Source: Thalassospira profundimaris (GTDB lineage Bacteria; Pseudomonadota; Alphaproteobacteria; Rhodospirillales; Thalassospiraceae). Taken from it: a stretch of 64,000 nucleotides of DNA. The notes beneath the pieces are model-generated. The model was not told where the DNA came from. It saw only the letters and a list, made by a program, of their open reading frames with translations, and ran no database searches. The position numbers and the translations under genes are program-made. The DNA lies in NCBI RefSeq assembly GCF_003326795.1, contig NZ_JPWI01000002.1, forward strand, positions 248,001 to 312,000, read 5' to 3'. This document shows positions 1 to 9,283 of the stretch, one piece after another (the first letter of the stretch is position 1; each line of letters starts with the position of its first letter).

Positions 1-554
1 ATGTCGGACCGGCTCATCGGGACATTGATCATATCGGTGTTTTCACCGCGATGTTCCTGACGGCGGGCCAGCATCAGCAAGAAGGATGCGACCTTTTCCT
101 TGGCGGTCTTGCGACCAAGCAACAGCATCTGATCCTGGGCGGCGGCGAGTTCGTCCACAGCCATGCCCAGCATGCGTTTTTCCAGATGCGGGAACTGATC
201 AAACAGTTTTTCAAGCTTGGTCCGCGGGAAACGGCAGGCCGTTACCGGTTCAATCGCCTCGGCGGTGTAGCTGTAATTCGCATTAAGCGCCAATCCCAGA
301 AAATCACCTGCAAACAGGAAACCGGTGATCTGGCGGCGACCATCACCCAGCAATTTATAGAGCTTCACAGAGCCGGACGTGACGTTGAAAACGTAGTCGG
401 CTTCCTCTGCTTCGTGGAAGATGGTGCTGTGCGAATCAAACTGGACGTGGGTCAGCAGTTGGCGCAACTGATCATGTTCAGCCCCGTGCAATGACGAGCA
501 AAAGGTCAAGTCCTTGATAGAACAGGCTTCGCAAAGTTGGGGGCGGACTGCCAT
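1..554 (-). CDS. fnrL: Fnr/FixK-type oxygen-responsive transcriptional regulator (C-terminus beyond window)
   Basis: Crp/Fnr-family activator expected to switch on microaerobic genes. I read it on the minus strand from an ATG at 552-554. The N-terminus carries a C-x2-C-x7-C cluster (LCEACSIKDLTFC), and a further Cys follows in the sensor domain (VTACRF); together these are the four ligands expected for an oxygen-labile [4Fe-4S] cluster. A cyclic-nucleotide-binding-like beta roll follows, then a long dimer helix, and the frame is cut in the helix-turn-helix at PMSRSD. It lies directly downstream of ccoS in the same direction, and FNR boxes occur upstream of ccoN and of the gene at 9284, so it is a good candidate for their regulator. 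The recognition helix is not visible, so DNA specificity is inferred. The symbol could equally be fnr or fixK. Confidence 0.85.
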   Translation of the reverse strand, partial: MAVRPQLCEACSIKDLTFCSSLHGAEHDQLRQLLTHVQFDSHSTIFHEAEEADYVFNVTSGSVKLYKLLGDGRRQITGFLFAGDFLGLALNANYSYTAEAIEPVTACRFPRTKLEKLFDQFPHLEKRMLGMAVDELAAAQDQMLLLGRKTAKEKVASFLLMLARRQEHRGENTDMINVPMSRSD

Positions 555-632
555 CGCAGACTCCGATGCTGGTGAGTCGAGACATTATATCGGGTTAATC
601 TATGCGAACAGATAGGTGTGTTTCAAGCTATT

Positions 633-821
633 CTAACTATCATTTTTTTTGAGTTTCTTGGATTTGTGCGCCAGCGCTTCATCATCGTCGTCAAACAGGA
701 TGCGATTGGCAGCCCCTTCCATATCATCAAACTGCCCCGAACGCAGCGACCAAAGGAACGCACCAAGGCCCAAAAGCCCCAGAAACAAAGCGATCGGGAT
801 CAGAAGAAGAAGGTTGCTCAT
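633..821 (-). CDS. ccoS: CcoS, cbb3 oxidase maturation protein
   Basis: Small membrane protein (62 aa) required in other bacteria for cofactor insertion into cbb3 oxidase. It has one N-terminal membrane helix (NLLLLIPIALFLGLLGLGAF), followed by the family's W-x-x-x-x-G-Q-F/Y-D-D-x-E-G-A-x-R-I-L-F-D-D pattern (WSLRSGQFDDMEGAANRIL) and a charged tail. The ATG at 819-821 has an AGGAG element inside the end of ccoI and begins 4 nt after the ccoI stop, so translation is probably coupled. A longer in-frame extension upstream would lie within ccoI and was rejected. Confidence 0.9.
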   Translation of the reverse strand: MSNLLLLIPIALFLGLLGLGAFLWSLRSGQFDDMEGAANRILFDDDDEALAHKSKKLKKNDS

Positions 822-825
822 GCCA

Positions 826-3246
826 TTAGGCTCCTGCCTGTTGGGATGTTTGCGGGTGTACCTTGAACCCATGGTCATCTGGTTTGGACGATTTTGCATG
901 CAGGCGCAAGGCATTGGCAATCACGATCAGTGAAGACGACGACATGGCGATTGCGGCAATCAATGGCGTGACAAATCCCGAAACCGCCAGCGGAATCGTG
1001 ATCAGGTTATAGGCAAAGGACAGGGCAAAGTTCTGTCGGACCAGACGGTCAGCCTTACGCGCGACATCAATGGCCTCGATCACCGCACCCAGTCGGTCCC
1101 CCTGAAAGACAATATCTGCGGCATTTTGCGAAATCTCGGCCGCAGTAGCTGGGGACATAGAGGCATGGGCACAGGCAAGGGCCGGGGCATCATTGATGCC
1201 ATCGCCAACCATAAGGTCATGTTTGCCGTGATCGGCACGGGCCTGAACAAAGGCGGCTTTGTCGGTTGGTGACATACGGGCATGCCAGTCCCGCAGGCCA
1301 AGTGTTTCGGCCAGCTGGCGCACCGTGGTGCTGCGATCCCCCGAAAGCAATGTCATATCAAACCCGCGCGCACGCAGGGTTTCAATCACGCTATCGGCAT
1401 CATTGCGTGGTGTATCGCGGAAAACAAAGCGTGCGGGTGATTTCCCCGGTTCGGCAAGCCACAATTCCGGGCCGGCAATATCGGATGGCAAATCGGCATT
1501 TTCGGCAATGTTGCAAAATGTCCGGCTCCCCAGCAGGACCGGTCCCGACGGGCCTTGCGCGGTCAGGCCAAGGCCGGGCTGTTCGGTCACATTTGGACAA
1601 GGTGTTACATTGCCAGCAGCGCGGACCAGTGCACGTGACAGGGGATGGTTGCTGTTCGCGGCAATCTGGGCGGCAAGTTCCAGTGCATCCGGATCGGTCT
1701 GGCTGACGAGTTCGGGTTTGCCGGTGGTAAGCGTCCCGGTCTTGTCAAAGATGATGCCGGTGATCTTGGTCAGGCGTTCAAGGGCGGTTGCCGATTTGAC
1801 AAGAATACCCGCACGCAGCAATCGACCGGTTGCAATGACCTGAACCACAGGAACGGCAAGGGCAAGCGCACAGGGACAGGTAATGATCAGAACCGCAATC
1901 GCGTTCATCAGGGCATCCTGCCAAGGCAGGCCGCCAATCAGCCACCATCCGGCAAAGGTCGCCAATGACAGAAAATGAACCACCGGTGCATAGGATTTGG
2001 CAACCCGGTCGGCAATGGCGACATATTTCGCACGCCCCTGTTCGGCATTTTCCATCAGCCGGACAATCTCGGACAGCAAGGTATTGCCACCGGTTGCTGT
2101 GACACGAATACGCAATGGTGCGGAAATGTTGGTGGTGCCCGCAAACACCGTTTTACCCGGCCGGGTCAGAACAGGGATGCTTTCGCCAGTAATGACACTG
2201 GTGTCGATATCGGACTGGCCGTCGATGACTTCGCCGTCGATGCCGATGCGTTCGCCGGCTGCGGCCAGAACAACCATACCCGGTTCGGCCTTGTGCGGGG
2301 CAATCAGACGTCGCGTACCATCATCATCAATCACGGTGATGGACCGGGCATTAAGAGATAACAGATGTTCGGCGGCGGACCGGGCCTGTCCACGGGCGCG
2401 ACCATCAAGATACCGCCCGATCAGCAGGAAGAACAAAAGCGTGATGGCACTATCGAAATAGGCATGCGGTTCGCTTCGGATGGTTTGGGCAAGGCTCATG
2501 CCCAGTGCAAGGATCACTCCAAGGCTGATCGGCACATCCATATTGACCCGGCGATTGCGGATCGCCCCGATTGCAGAACGGTAAAACGGCATGCCTGCAT
2601 AGGCGGCAGCCGGAAGTGCAATTAACGCGGACAACCAGTGAAACAGGTCGCGGGTGGCCCCGCCCATGCCCTGAAAATATCCGGCCCATACCGAAACCGA
2701 CAGCAACATCACATTGCCTGCTGCAAACCCGGCAACGGCAAGACAACGCAGCAATTCCTTGTTGCGTGACACTGTTGCCTGTTCAAGGGCGGCCGGGTCA
2801 AACGGAATCAGGCGATAGCCCATCTGAAGAACCGGGGCGACGATGGCACCGATATCGGATTTGTCGCCCTGCCAGCTCAGTCGCAGGCGCCGGGTTGTCA
2901 TATTGACCCGCGCCTTGATCACGGCCTCGTTGCGTTGAAGCAGGGTTTCAATCAGCCAAACACAGGCCGCACAATGAATGCCGTCAACCATCAGGTTCAG
3001 ATGATGGGTACCTTCATTATCGGTGCTGGTCAGTTCGGTAAAATCTAAACTGCCAACGGGTTCCTCGTCCGGGCGAAGAGCGCGGATTTTCGGATCGATT
3101 GCACGGCGTTTGTAATAGGAAGACAACCCCAATTCGCCAAGAAGCTCATAAGCCCCTGCACAGCCAGAACAGCAAAAATCAGGACCGGCCGGTGACGCGG
3201 CGGTCACCGGTTCCTGACAATGACGGCAAAGGGCGGTTTGGGTCAT
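826..3246 (-). CDS. ccoI: CcoI/FixI, copper-translocating P1B-type ATPase for cbb3 assembly
   Basis: Inner-membrane copper-exporting ATPase that supplies Cu for the haem-copper centre of cbb3 oxidase. Of its 806 aa, the N-terminus has a Cys-rich segment (C7-x2-C10, C25-C26-x2-C29) typical of CcoI, then a heavy-metal-associated domain with C92-A-A-C95. The ATPase core shows TGES at 352-355, the membrane metal site CPC at 456-458, the phosphorylation motif D500-KTGT, and GDGINDAP at 680-687. All catalytic motifs are intact. It overlaps ccoH by 4 nt (ATGA) and is followed after 4 nt by ccoS, which fits the ccoGHIS order. Confidence 0.96.
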   Translation of the reverse strand: MTQTALCRHCQEPVTAASPAGPDFCCSGCAGAYELLGELGLSSYYKRRAIDPKIRALRPDEEPVGSLDFTELTSTDNEGTHHLNLMVDGIHCAACVWLIETLLQRNEAVIKARVNMTTRRLRLSWQGDKSDIGAIVAPVLQMGYRLIPFDPAALEQATVSRNKELLRCLAVAGFAAGNVMLLSVSVWAGYFQGMGGATRDLFHWLSALIALPAAAYAGMPFYRSAIGAIRNRRVNMDVPISLGVILALGMSLAQTIRSEPHAYFDSAITLLFFLLIGRYLDGRARGQARSAAEHLLSLNARSITVIDDDGTRRLIAPHKAEPGMVVLAAAGERIGIDGEVIDGQSDIDTSVITGESIPVLTRPGKTVFAGTTNISAPLRIRVTATGGNTLLSEIVRLMENAEQGRAKYVAIADRVAKSYAPVVHFLSLATFAGWWLIGGLPWQDALMNAIAVLIITCPCALALAVPVVQVIATGRLLRAGILVKSATALERLTKITGIIFDKTGTLTTGKPELVSQTDPDALELAAQIAANSNHPLSRALVRAAGNVTPCPNVTEQPGLGLTAQGPSGPVLLGSRTFCNIAENADLPSDIAGPELWLAEPGKSPARFVFRDTPRNDADSVIETLRARGFDMTLLSGDRSTTVRQLAETLGLRDWHARMSPTDKAAFVQARADHGKHDLMVGDGINDAPALACAHASMSPATAAEISQNAADIVFQGDRLGAVIEAIDVARKADRLVRQNFALSFAYNLITIPLAVSGFVTPLIAAIAMSSSSLIVIANALRLHAKSSKPDDHGFKVHPQTSQQAGA

Positions 3247-3761
3247 GGATTGATGACGACGTTCTCAAGCATCTGGTAGTCATCACCCATCGCATGGGCA
3301 ATGGTCCGAACTTGCCAGCGACCATAAACCGGGATTTCTACGCTTGCGCGATATTCGCCCGGTGCGATTTCAGCCAAGGGTACGGTCTGGTCCAAATCGT
3401 CGCGATCCTGACGGGTCATGACCACCGACATCCTGGCCCCGCTGATCGGCCGGGATTCCTTGTCACGGAAAAGGACTGTGACGGTACCCGCCTGATTGAT
3501 GACGCCACCAACGGTCAGTTTGCTCCGCCAGCCAAGTTCGCTCTGACGGGCTGCGCCGGAAATGGCGGCATTGTAATTGTTGCCTTCTTCAAAGGCATGC
3601 TTGGTCACAAGTCCGTTCCAGCTGGTCATTGAAAAGGTGATCAGCGAGATATTGGCAATCAGCATGACGGCAAAGCCGCCAACAAAATACCATGGGATCC
3701 AGCGGTCCGACTTGCGCGGGCCATTCCGGGTGGAAGAAGGCGTGGTCATATGCGTTGCCAT
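3243..3761 (-). CDS. ccoH: CcoH/FixH, cbb3 oxidase assembly protein
   Basis: Membrane-anchored assembly factor of cbb3 oxidase, 172 aa from the chosen ATG. A basic cytoplasmic N-terminus (PRKSDRWIPWYF) leads into one membrane helix (WYFVGGFAVMLIANISLITF), then a periplasmic domain of the FixH family beginning near SWNGLVTKHAFEEGNNYN. The start at 3761 has AGGAAA about 8 nt upstream; an in-frame extension to 3833 would overlap ccoG and lacks a comparable site. The stop overlaps the ccoI start by 4 nt. Confidence 0.92.
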   Translation of the reverse strand: MATHMTTPSSTRNGPRKSDRWIPWYFVGGFAVMLIANISLITFSMTSWNGLVTKHAFEEGNNYNAAISGAARQSELGWRSKLTVGGVINQAGTVTVLFRDKESRPISGARMSVVMTRQDRDDLDQTVPLAEIAPGEYRASVEIPVYGRWQVRTIAHAMGDDYQMLENVVINP

Positions 3762-3795
3762 TGCGTGTCTTTCCTGTGCCAAAGCATTTGCACGA

Positions 3796-5289
3796 TCAGT
3801 GGCCGGTTTTGGGGCCAGCGAATACTGTATCATATGTTTCCGAATTTCCGGTTTCCTGATCGGTCACGGTGAATTCAAACGGTGTGGCCTCGCCGTCAAG
3901 GGCTGACGGGCTCGCAGCAAGAAACACACGGAAACTGCCGACCCGGTCAGGGGCGACTTCAAGATCGAAAGTGCCCTGCTGATTGGGTGTCTGACCAATG
4001 ACCTGGAAATCAGATACATCAAGGCCGGTCACGGTCAACCGATAGGTTTTGGTGGCCTGTTCCTTGTTCAGCACTTTGACGGTATAGCCGTTGCGAACGT
4101 CGCCATCAGACAAGGGTACATAAAGCGGGTTGCGGTCACGCAGAACATTGAGTTCAAGAATCGAGCGGTTCAGTAACCCGAAGGCCATCACCGATGCGAC
4201 CAGAACCAGAATGATCGTATAGAAAATGGTACGCGGGCGAATGATGCGAACGCGGGTGGCTTTGCCCTGGGCGCGAAGCTGGGTGTTCTGAACCGAGTCA
4301 AACCGCACCAGATCACGCGGGAACCCGACCTTGTCCATGATGTCGTTACAGGCATCAATACACAGGCCGCAGCCGATGCATTCCATCTGCAAACCGTCGC
4401 GGATATCAATACCTGTCGGGCAGACATTGACACAGGCATGGCAGTCAACGCAGTGGCCTGTCTCGGGAACTTCCCCGCGGGTCAGGTTTTTACGCTTGAG
4501 CGGGCCACGGGTTTCACCGCGCCATCCTTCATACGTGACGATCATGCTTTCATCATCAAGCATCGCGGACTGGAAACGCGGCCAGGGGCACATATAGGTG
4601 CAAACCTGTTCGCGGGCCCAACCGGCAAGAAGATAGGTCGAGCCGGTCAAAAACGCGATGGTGACATAAACGCCAAGGCTTGCCTGACCGGTAAAGACGT
4701 CGGTGATCACGGTCGGGGCATCGTTGAAATAAAGAACAAAGGCACCACCGGTTGCCATGGCAATGGCAATCCAGGCCAGATGGGTTGCGCCGATTTTCCA
4801 GAGTTTTTCGAACGTCCATTTTGACTGATCAAGACGCATGCGCGCATTGCGGTCACCCTGAATGTAACGTTCGACCAGCATGAAAAGGTCGGTCCAGACG
4901 GTTTGCGGACAGCCATATCCGCACCAGATACGTCCGAACAGGGATGTTGCCAAGAACAGCCCGATGGCGGCCATGATCAGAATGCCGGTGATGTAATAGA
5001 CTTCCTGCGGCCAGATTTCGATGAAGAAGAAATAGGCACGGCCAAGATCCATGTCGATCAGCACAGCCTGATCCGGGGCACTCGGACCACGATCCCAGCG
5101 GATCCAGGGGATCAGCCAATAAATTGCCAGCAAGGTGACCAGTGCAAACCATTTCAGGTTTCTGAACCGGCCGGAGACGCGTTTCGGATAGACCTTGTCG
5201 CGTGTTTTATAAAGCGGTTGATCGCGATCATCGTCTTCAGGGACTGAGACCGGTTCTGCATCGGGATGCGGCAAGCTGGACATGGCCAT
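3796..5289 (-). CDS. ccoG: CcoG/FixG, polyferredoxin-like cbb3 maturation protein
   Basis: Membrane-bound iron-sulfur protein of the RdxA/CcoG/FixG family; in other bacteria it reduces Cu(II) for the oxidase copper pathway. About 497 aa with several membrane helices. It has the CGYGCPQTVW and CTYMCPWPRFQ segments and two ferredoxin-like clusters (HCVDCHACVNVCPTGID and MECIGCGLCIDACND). The C-terminal region is the immunoglobulin-like FixG domain, ending in a periplasmic tail. I chose the ATG at 5289 because AGGTAG lies 7-8 nt upstream; a second ATG 6 nt further in is also possible. It is the first gene of ccoGHIS and is separated from ccoP by a hairpin terminator, so it probably has its own promoter in the gap to 5593. 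Confidence 0.94.
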   Translation of the reverse strand: MAMSSLPHPDAEPVSVPEDDDRDQPLYKTRDKVYPKRVSGRFRNLKWFALVTLLAIYWLIPWIRWDRGPSAPDQAVLIDMDLGRAYFFFIEIWPQEVYYITGILIMAAIGLFLATSLFGRIWCGYGCPQTVWTDLFMLVERYIQGDRNARMRLDQSKWTFEKLWKIGATHLAWIAIAMATGGAFVLYFNDAPTVITDVFTGQASLGVYVTIAFLTGSTYLLAGWAREQVCTYMCPWPRFQSAMLDDESMIVTYEGWRGETRGPLKRKNLTRGEVPETGHCVDCHACVNVCPTGIDIRDGLQMECIGCGLCIDACNDIMDKVGFPRDLVRFDSVQNTQLRAQGKATRVRIIRPRTIFYTIILVLVASVMAFGLLNRSILELNVLRDRNPLYVPLSDGDVRNGYTVKVLNKEQATKTYRLTVTGLDVSDFQVIGQTPNQQGTFDLEVAPDRVGSFRVFLAASPSALDGEATPFEFTVTDQETGNSETYDTVFAGPKTGH

Positions 5290-5551
5290 ATTCGCTACCT
5301 GTTTAATGCTCCCTGCCGTGCTGACTGCGATGGTTTTGCGGGATATCGCCAGTCGGAGCAAACGGCCAGACTGTCAGAAAAGAAAAGTGAATTTCCGGAC
5401 AGCGTTTCGGGGCAGGCTTTCATTATTCAAATCTAAGCCTGAAAATACGAAAAGTCCGGCATAGTCACCATGATACATGTCAATTTGCGACGTGATCATC
5501 ATCGGAAAACTGTGCCGGACATATCGTTATGGACAATCAGGTCCAATGATA

Positions 5552-5582
5552 AAGGGCCAATGATTGAAAACCATTGGCCCTT
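5552..5582 (-). terminator. Hairpin terminator after ccoP
   Basis: An 11-bp perfect stem (AAGGGCCAATG, 5552-5562, against CATTGGCCCTT, 5572-5582) with a 9-nt loop, 12 nt beyond the ccoP stop. On the minus strand it is followed by TTTA, a weak U-tract. The remainder of the gap up to ccoG (5290-5551) shows no further gene, and I found no convincing FNR box there. Confidence 0.7.
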
Positions 5583-5593
5583 AAATATCTGCC

Positions 5594-6466
5594 TTACTGG
5601 CCGCCGCCCAGTGAGTGGACATAAACCGTCAGCATCTTGATGGTTTCTTCGTCAAGACGCCCTTCCCATGCGGGCATGACGCCGCGACGAGAATTGGTTA
5701 CGGTTTCGGTGATGGTGGCCTTGTCGCCGCCATACAGCCAGATCGCATCGGTCAGGTTCGGAGCACCAAGTTCCTGAATGCCTTTGGCATCATCACCATG
5801 GCAAGATGCGCAGTTTTCTTCGAAGACAACGGCACCGCGACGGGCAGCTGCACTGTCGGTCGCACTGTTGGTCAAGTTCAGAACATATTGAACAACATCG
5901 TCAATCTGATCCCGTTCAAGCAGTTCGTCACGTCCGAAGGCCGGCATGTCATTGATGCGGGTGTCTTCATTGGCGTCCCAGCGGACACCAACATGGATGG
6001 TTTCGTTGATCGCTTCAAGCGAGCCACCCCAAAGCCAGGCATCATCCTGAAGGGACGGGAAGCCCGGATTGCCCGAACCACCCGTGCCGTGACACGGTGC
6101 GCAGTTGTCAGCAAAGATTGCCTTGCCGCCTGCCATGGAGAAATTCAGGAGTTCGGCGTCATTGACGACTTCCGAAACATCCAGTGCTGCAAGGCGTTCC
6201 ATGTATGGTGCGCGCTCTGCGGCAACATTGTTCATGGTTTCATGCAGCTGGGTACGGTTGGTGGTACCAAACATCCCCTTGAGATAGTCGTTGGCGGTCG
6301 GCCAGGACGGGTAAACCACCCAGTAACCGATCGACCAGATGACGGTGACCCAGAAGACATAGACCCACCATGATGGCAAAGGTGTATTGAGCTCCTTGAT
6401 GCCATCCCATTCGTGGCCGGTGGTCTCACGCCCGGACACTTGATCTTTCTCGACTTTTGTCGACAT
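5594..6466 (-). CDS. ccoP: CcoP, dihaem cytochrome c subunit III of cbb3 oxidase
   Basis: Membrane-anchored dihaem c-type cytochrome that passes electrons to CcoO/CcoN. Of its 290 aa, the N-terminus has the family segment HEWDGIKELNTPLPSWW, followed by a membrane helix (VYVFWVTVIWSIGYWVVYPSW). Two haem-binding motifs follow, CAPCH and CASCH, each with a distal Met region (NDMPAFG and GVMPAWEG). It lies 15 nt downstream of ccoQ and is the last gene of ccoNOQP, with a hairpin terminator behind it. Confidence 0.97.
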   Translation of the reverse strand: MSTKVEKDQVSGRETTGHEWDGIKELNTPLPSWWVYVFWVTVIWSIGYWVVYPSWPTANDYLKGMFGTTNRTQLHETMNNVAAERAPYMERLAALDVSEVVNDAELLNFSMAGGKAIFADNCAPCHGTGGSGNPGFPSLQDDAWLWGGSLEAINETIHVGVRWDANEDTRINDMPAFGRDELLERDQIDDVVQYVLNLTNSATDSAAARRGAVVFEENCASCHGDDAKGIQELGAPNLTDAIWLYGGDKATITETVTNSRRGVMPAWEGRLDEETIKMLTVYVHSLGGGQ

Positions 6467-6481
6467 TGCTCAGTTCTCCCC

Positions 6482-6643
6482 TTAATCCTGATCCTGCAAC
6501 GGAATTCGGGCGTGTGCTTCCATGTCCTGATTGCGCTTTTTGCTTGGCCACATGACCCAGGCAATAATCGCGCTGAACAATAGCATCAGCCACAAACCCC
6601 ATAGCGGGCGGAAAAAGTCAGCGAGTTGCGTAAAGAATTCCAT
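6482..6643 (-). CDS. ccoQ: CcoQ, small subunit IV of cbb3 oxidase
   Basis: Single-helix 53-aa membrane subunit that stabilises the cbb3 complex in other bacteria. I translated it by hand from the minus-strand ATG at 6641-6643 to a TAA at 6482-6484. The hydrophobic segment (PLWGLWLMLLFSAIIAWVMW) is followed by the positively charged PSKKRN typical of CcoQ and an acidic tail. It sits in the only free space between ccoO (17 nt away) and ccoP, exactly where the family places it. Confidence 0.9.
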   Translation of the reverse strand: MEFFTQLADFFRPLWGLWLMLLFSAIIAWVMWPSKKRNQDMEAHARIPLQDQD

Positions 6644-6660
6644 GACGTTCCCCTTTGCGA

Positions 6661-7392
6661 CTAGCGCAGGTTCATCTGCGGATTGTAGGTGGTGAAGTCG
6701 ACCATCCGGCCCAGCACCTGCAGATACGCAATCAACGCATCCATTTCGGTAAGCTGTTCAGGTTTGCCGTCAAAATCACCCGTTGCCGCATTCGGGTAAC
6801 GTGCAAGGAAGTCATCGTCATAGGCCGCATCCTCGCTGGCCTGCAGGTAAAGGTCTGCCTTGGCGGCCTCGATCATCTCGTCGGTATAGGGAACCCCAAC
6901 CATTTTGAGAGTTTCGAGATGGGCCTGGGCATCGTCAAAGTTCAGTTTGCGTTCAGCAAGGAACGGATAACCCGGCATGATCGATTCCGGCACAACAGCG
7001 CGCGGGTCAACCATATGGGCGACGTGCCAGGCGTTGGAATATTTGCCGCCAACACGCGCCAGATCCGGACCGGTACGTTTCGAACCCCACTGGAACGGAT
7101 GGTCATACATCGATTCCGCAGCAAGGCTGTAATGGCCATAACGTTCGACCTCGTCACGGAACGGACGGATCTGCTGGGAATGGCAGTTATAGCAGCCTTC
7201 GCGGATATAGATGTTACGACCGGCCTGTTCGAGCGGCGAATAGGGACGTACCCCCTGAACCTTCTCAATGGTCTGTTCCATCGTGAACAAAGGCACGATT
7301 TCAACAATACCACCGATAATGATGGTCAGGAAAATGCCGAGGATCAGAACAAAGACGTTCTTTTCAACGATATGGTGTTTTTTAAGAAGCAT
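6661..7392 (-). CDS. ccoO: CcoO, monohaem cytochrome c subunit II of cbb3 oxidase
   Basis: Membrane-anchored c-type cytochrome subunit, 243 aa, close to the usual length. One N-terminal helix ([20 protein letters not shown]) is followed by the FixO hallmarks: [15 protein letters not shown] with the haem motif [22 protein letters not shown], and [16 protein letters not shown] with the Met ligand. It starts 14 nt after the ccoN stop. Confidence 0.97.
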   Translation of the reverse strand: MLLKKHHIVEKNVFVLILGIFLTIIIGGIVEIVPLFTMEQTIEKVQGVRPYSPLEQAGRNIYIREGCYNCHSQQIRPFRDEVERYGHYSLAAESMYDHPFQWGSKRTGPDLARVGGKYSNAWHVAHMVDPRAVVPESIMPGYPFLAERKLNFDDAQAHLETLKMVGVPYTDEMIEAAKADLYLQASEDAAYDDDFLARYPNAATGDFDGKPEQLTEMDALIAYLQVLGRMVDFTTYNPQMNLR

Positions 7393-7406
7393 ATCTCGTT
7401 CCCCCC

Positions 7407-8879
7407 TTATTCGGCTGCAACGGTGGCAGGTGTGCCGATCGGAGCTTCGTTACGCAGATCGCCCTTGATCGTCTTGTAGACGTTCCAGACCATCAGCAGC
7501 GAACCAAGAACAAACAGCAGGCCGCCGGTTGCACGAATGATGTAGTAGGGATGCATCGCCTCAACGGTTTCGATGAAGGAATATTGCAGGAAGCCCAACT
7601 CGTCATAGGCACGCCACATCAGGCCCTGCATGATCCCCGAAACCCACATCGAGGTGATGTACAGAACAATCCCGATGGTTGCCAACCAGAAGTGGTGGGA
7701 AACCAGACGCATCGAATAAAGGCGCTCGCGGTTCCACAGAACCGGGATCAGGAAGTAGATCGCACCGAACGACACGAAGGCAACCCAGCCAAGCGCACCG
7801 GAATGCACGTGACCAATGGTCCAGTCGGTATAGTGCGAAAGACCGTTCACCGCCTTGATTGACATGACCGGACCTTCGAAGGTCGACATGCCATAGAAAC
7901 CGACAGCGGCAACCATGAAACGCAGAACCGGATCGGTACGCAGCTTGTCCCATGCCCCCGAAAGGGTCATCAGGCCGTTGATCATCCCGCCCCAGGACGG
8001 CATCCACAGCATGATCGAGAAGGTCATGCCCAGAGTCTGCGCCCAGTCAGGAAGCGAGGTGTAATGCAGATGGTGCGGACCAGCCCAGATATAGAGGAAG
8101 ATCAGCGCCCAGAAGTGAATGATCGACAGGCGATAGGAATAGACCGGGCGTTCGGCACGTTTCGGAATGAAGTAATACATCATGCCGAGGAAGCCGGCTG
8201 TCAGGAAGAAGCCAACAGCGTTATGTCCATACCACCACTGGGTCAGGGCATCCTGAACACCCGAGAACAGCGAATAGGACTTTGCGCCGGTCAATGAAAC
8301 CGGAATGGCAAGGTTGTTGCCAAGATGGAGCATCGCAATCGTGACGATGAACGCCAGATAGAACCAGTTTGCAACATAGATGTGCGGTTCCTGACGTTTC
8401 AGCAGGGTGCCGACAAACATTGCGAGATAGCCGACCCAGACAACCGTCAGCCAAAGGTCAACGAACCATTCCGGTTCAGCATATTCGCGGCCCTGCGTAA
8501 CACCGGTAACATAGCCGATTGCGGCCATCACGATGAAAAGCTGATACCCCCAGAAGACAAATGCAGGCAACGCCGTGCCACCATAAAGCGGGGTGCGACA
8601 GGTGCGTTGAACCACATAGAAGGAAGTCGCCAACAAGGCGTTCCCGCCGAAGGCAAAAATAACTGCCGAGGTGTGCAATGGGCGCAAACGCCCAAAGTTC
8701 AGAAACTCGGTATCGAAATTGAGTACCGGAAATGCGAGCTGCCAGGCAATGACATCGCCCACCAGAAATCCGACTACTCCCCAAAATACGGTCGCGAGTG
8801 CGGCCCAGCGCACAACGTCCATATTATAATTAACAGCAACAGAAGGTGATGCTGTCTGTGCCATGCTCCCTTGGCCCAT
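7407..8879 (-). CDS. ccoN: CcoN, catalytic subunit I of cbb3-type cytochrome oxidase
   Basis: Haem-copper oxidase subunit that reduces O2 at high affinity and pumps protons in the inner membrane. The 490-aa protein has about 12 membrane segments. Expected ligands are visible: RPLHTSAV (low-spin haem), [10 protein letters not shown] and GPHHLHYT (CuB histidines), YSYRLS (Tyr of the His-Tyr cross-link region) and [10 protein letters not shown] plus HHFWLATIG (haem). I chose the ATG at 8879 because GGGAG sits 6 nt upstream. A second ATG 15 nt inside has its GGGAG only 1 nt away, and the open frame runs to 9053 without a good start. An FNR box is centred 220 nt upstream. Confidence 0.97.
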   Translation of the reverse strand: MGQGSMAQTASPSVAVNYNMDVVRWAALATVFWGVVGFLVGDVIAWQLAFPVLNFDTEFLNFGRLRPLHTSAVIFAFGGNALLATSFYVVQRTCRTPLYGGTALPAFVFWGYQLFIVMAAIGYVTGVTQGREYAEPEWFVDLWLTVVWVGYLAMFVGTLLKRQEPHIYVANWFYLAFIVTIAMLHLGNNLAIPVSLTGAKSYSLFSGVQDALTQWWYGHNAVGFFLTAGFLGMMYYFIPKRAERPVYSYRLSIIHFWALIFLYIWAGPHHLHYTSLPDWAQTLGMTFSIMLWMPSWGGMINGLMTLSGAWDKLRTDPVLRFMVAAVGFYGMSTFEGPVMSIKAVNGLSHYTDWTIGHVHSGALGWVAFVSFGAIYFLIPVLWNRERLYSMRLVSHHFWLATIGIVLYITSMWVSGIMQGLMWRAYDELGFLQYSFIETVEAMHPYYIIRATGGLLFVLGSLLMVWNVYKTIKGDLRNEAPIGTPATVAAE

Positions 8880-9092
8880 GCTTGACTCCCGTTCAAGGTG
8901 TTCGGGGCAACTGTCCAGACCCTCTCGGACAGTCTCATCCGTCCCCATGAATAACCGGATATTGGAATGGTTATTCACCTGCACTTGAAGCCTCACCCAT
9001 GGTGCCTCTTCTGAAATCAGCAGAAGCACATCAATGCCGGTGAGGTTTTCCAATCATAGTCGCGAGTATGCGGTTTGACGGGCCAAAAGCCA

Positions 9093-9106
9093 TTGATGTA
9101 CGTCAA
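9093..9106 (-). promoter_or_regulatory. FNR/FixK box upstream of ccoN
   Basis: TTGAT-GTAC-GTCAA, one mismatch from the consensus TTGAT-N4-ATCAA. It lies in the 404-bp divergent gap 8880-9283. If it works from about -41, transcription would start near 9058 with a leader of roughly 180 nt; a CATACT hexamer read on the minus strand (about 9066-9071) is a plausible -10. Orientation is inferred from the neighbouring cco operon. Confidence 0.65.
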
Positions 9107-9215
9107 TATCGGCGCGCAATTCGCGGCAGAAATTCAATCAAGGAAAACCTTACAGGTGGCAAAGTGATGCCTCAAGTGTTGCGGCAATATATGCGCTTCA
9201 ACTCACCCGAAGGTG

Positions 9216-9229
9216 TTGATGCACATCAA
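9216..9229 (+). promoter_or_regulatory. Consensus FNR box upstream of the gene at 9284
   Basis: TTGAT-GCAC-ATCAA, a perfect match to the FNR/FixK consensus, centred about 61 nt before the ATG at 9284. CATGAT at 9252-9257 could serve as the -10, which puts the box close to the class II activator position. It is the best FNR site I found in the window and sits nearer to the small gene than to ccoN. Confidence 0.8.
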
Positions 9230-9283
9230 GGTTGACCGGATTTATTTGCGGCATGATCATGTAAATTCCAGAGGACAACAATC

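Noticed and set aside
5470-5520. FNR-like sequence TTGCGACGTGATCA before ccoG
   Set aside because: Only part of one half-site agrees with TTGAT-N4-ATCAA; too weak to call.
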